Source: an uncultured Pelagibacteraceae bacterium | GTDB taxonomy: Bacteria; Pseudomonadota; Alphaproteobacteria; Pelagibacterales; Pelagibacteraceae | NCBI GenBank assembly: GCA_902578265.1 | Contig: CACHCA010000003.1 | Span: 1-64,000 of the forward strand | DNA length: 64,000 nucleotides | Direction: 5' to 3' | Translations under genes and position numbers: made by a program | Notes under the pieces: model-generated | Databases searched by the model: none | The model's input: only the letters and a program-made list of their open reading frames with translations | What the model was told of the DNA's origin: nothing | Shown here: positions 63,100 through 64,000 of the stretch, piece after piece | Numbering within the stretch: the stretch's first letter is position 1 | Layout of the letters: each line of letters starts with the position of its first letter

Positions 63100-63758
63100 A
63101 AATAGTTTTTTTTTAGAAATGTCTTTAAATAATTTTGATGATTTTTTAGCTCTTCGGGAGATGCTTTGATAACTTTTGTGGAATAGACGACATTTCCGGT
63201 ATTTAATTTAGAAACGTCTTCCTCTTTATTTATAAAATCTAGAGTTGGTTCTTTTTGATCAATTAAGTTTATATAAACCTTGGCTAGCAGATCACAATCA
63301 ATAAGCGCAGTATGTTGAACCCTTTTGGAATTGTCTATTCTATATCTCTTACATAAAGCATCCAAACTATTTTGGGAACCTGGAAATTTATTTCTAGCCA
63401 GTAATACCGTGTCAACTACTTCATTATTGATTTTGTTTTTTCCGATGATTTTAAGTTCATTATTTAAATGAGATAAATCAAATTCTGCGTTATGAATTAT
63501 TAATCTTTTATCTTTTATAAATCTTAGAAAATCATCAGCTATTTCCCTAAATTTCATTTTGTCTGATAAAAAACTATCTGAATATCCATGCACTTCAAAA
63601 GCTTTCTCATCCACTTTTCTTTCAGGATTTAAATAGCAATGAAATTTATTTTTTGTTGGTATTAAATTGTCTAACTCAATGCACCCAATTTCTACAATTC
63701 TATGTCCCTCTTTAACCGAAATACCAGTTGTTTCTGTGTCTAAGACAATTTCTTTCAT
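63096..63758 (-). CDS. dnaQ: DNA polymerase III epsilon subunit (3'-5' exonuclease)
   Basis: The proofreading exonuclease of the replicative polymerase. The 220-residue protein has ExoI LDTETTG (6-12), ExoII IIHNAEFDLSHL and ExoIII HTALIDCDLLAKVY, giving the DEDDh metal residues. The C-terminal segment that binds the alpha subunit is present but short. Its ATG shares bases with the coaE stop (ATGA). Confidence 0.95.
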   Translation of the reverse strand: MKEIVLDTETTGISVKEGHRIVEIGCIELDNLIPTKNKFHCYLNPERKVDEKAFEVHGYSDSFLSDKMKFREIADDFLRFIKDKRLIIHNAEFDLSHLNNELKIIGKNKINNEVVDTVLLARNKFPGSQNSLDALCKRYRIDNSKRVQHTALIDCDLLAKVYINLIDQKEPTLDFINKEEDVSKLNTGNVVYSTKVIKASPEELKNHQNYLKTFLKKNYF

Positions 63759-64000
63759 ACTAAATTTTTCATGATTTCCTTAACTCTAACTTTAACAGAG
63801 TTTTTGAAATTGTTCTTAATTATAAATTGAGACTTTTTTTTTTTAAAAACAAGTGAAAGTTGTATTCTTTTAAAATTGTTAAGTATTTTATTATTAAAAT
63901 TTTTTCTTTTTTTTAATCTTTTTAAAACTTCTGATTTCCTAGATTGAACAAATATTAATATATCTTTTTTTTTATTAATCTTATTCTCTAATAAAAGAGG
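63755..64000 (-). CDS. coaE: Dephospho-CoA kinase, C-terminal part
   Basis: An open frame entering the window from the right and ending at 63755 with the last 81 residues of CoaE. Seen: PLLLENKINKKKD, VQSRKSEVLKRLKKR and VFKKKKSQFIIKNN, which follow the pattern of the CoaE C-terminus (PLLxE, a Q/R-rich helix, and a ..D/K.VI.N ending). CoaE phosphorylates dephospho-CoA. The order coaE-dnaQ-secB is common in alphaproteobacteria. Partial at the window edge. Confidence 0.8.
   Translation of the reverse strand, partial: PLLLENKINKKKDILIFVQSRKSEVLKRLKKRKNFNNKILNNFKRIQLSLVFKKKKSQFIIKNNFKNSVKVRVKEIMKNLV

Noticed and set aside
1-64000. Mobile elements or CRISPR array
   Set aside because: No transposase or integrase family, no direct-repeat/spacer pattern and no long flanking inverted repeats were seen.

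Overview
The window reads as a piece of a streamlined, very AT-rich alphaproteobacterial chromosome, most likely a Pelagibacterales (SAR11) marine bacterium. The reasons are the strong A/T codon bias, gaps that are mostly under 50 bp, many 1-4 bp start/stop overlaps, lysine-rich proteins, and the family content: DUF2794, Tim44-like, FxsA-SecB, HspQ, IalB, two photolyase-family genes with DUF2256, and TRAP transporters. No insertion sequence, phage gene, CRISPR array or integrase was seen. No gene-free stretch exceeds 300 bp; the two longest (about 160 bp each, at 1015-1175 and 20565-20725) both hold strong RNA-like secondary structure.

Layout. 1-1014 (minus): a tail of rpsP joined abruptly to an ffh gene that lacks its M domain. 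1029-1122: a four-way-junction RNA candidate in the ffh leader. 1176-2917 (plus): dapF-ftsY. 2910-5460 (minus): secreted unknown protein, alpha/beta hydrolase, EamA permease, small membrane protein. 5423-15922 (minus): amidase, a TRAP transporter (dctM, dctQ, dctP with a terminator between dctP and dctQ) and five enzymes of 2-hydroxy/2-oxo acid and amino acid metabolism, including two tandem FMN hydroxyacid oxidases. 15931-20564 (minus): PagL-like outer membrane protein and the cytochrome c maturation genes ccmH, G, F, E, D, C. 20726-22786: hspQ, yciB, DUF2794, a BI-1 family protein. 22865-26489 (plus): Tas-like aldo/keto reductase, IalB-like protein, argG, a membrane protein, psiE-like gene. 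26496-33560: a light/photolyase-associated group (FAD-domain-only photolyase homologue; photolyase-like protein without most Fe-S ligands, DUF2256, ASPIC/UnbV protein, Cys-rich secreted protein; a Tyr-less SDR and an aldose dehydrogenase-like protein) that also holds an ArfA-like 45-residue ORF. 33618-38874: EamA permease, SHOCT protein, folD, yggT, MscS channel, hemD, hemC. 38930-45329: tsaD, EVE protein, acs with a polylysine N-terminus, unknown protein, DUF4212 plus sodium:solute symporter. 45399-49939: YggT-like, rpe, heparinase II/III-like, purH, phhB-like. Then tRNA-Gly, a sulfotransferase, a LON-domain protein, a UbiH-like monooxygenase, ftsK, lolA. 55401-59225 (minus): hisB-H-A-F-E, HIT and GNAT. 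59317-61205 (plus): hslVU. 61200-64000: Smr, Tim44-like, fxsA, secB, dnaQ and the 3' end of coaE.

How the genes fit together. The TRAP system and the oxidases/dehydrogenases beside it look like a module for taking up and oxidising small hydroxy or keto acids (lactate or glycolate type). acs with the DUF4212/symporter pair looks like an acetate or short organic acid uptake and activation unit. The his, ccm, hem and hsl clusters are housekeeping. The most promising undescribed items are the ffh leader RNA, the mutually exclusive hairpins upstream of ccmC, the altered photolyase pair and its small companions, and the polylysine Acs. The ffh-rpsP junction could be a real deletion or an assembly/amplification chimera.
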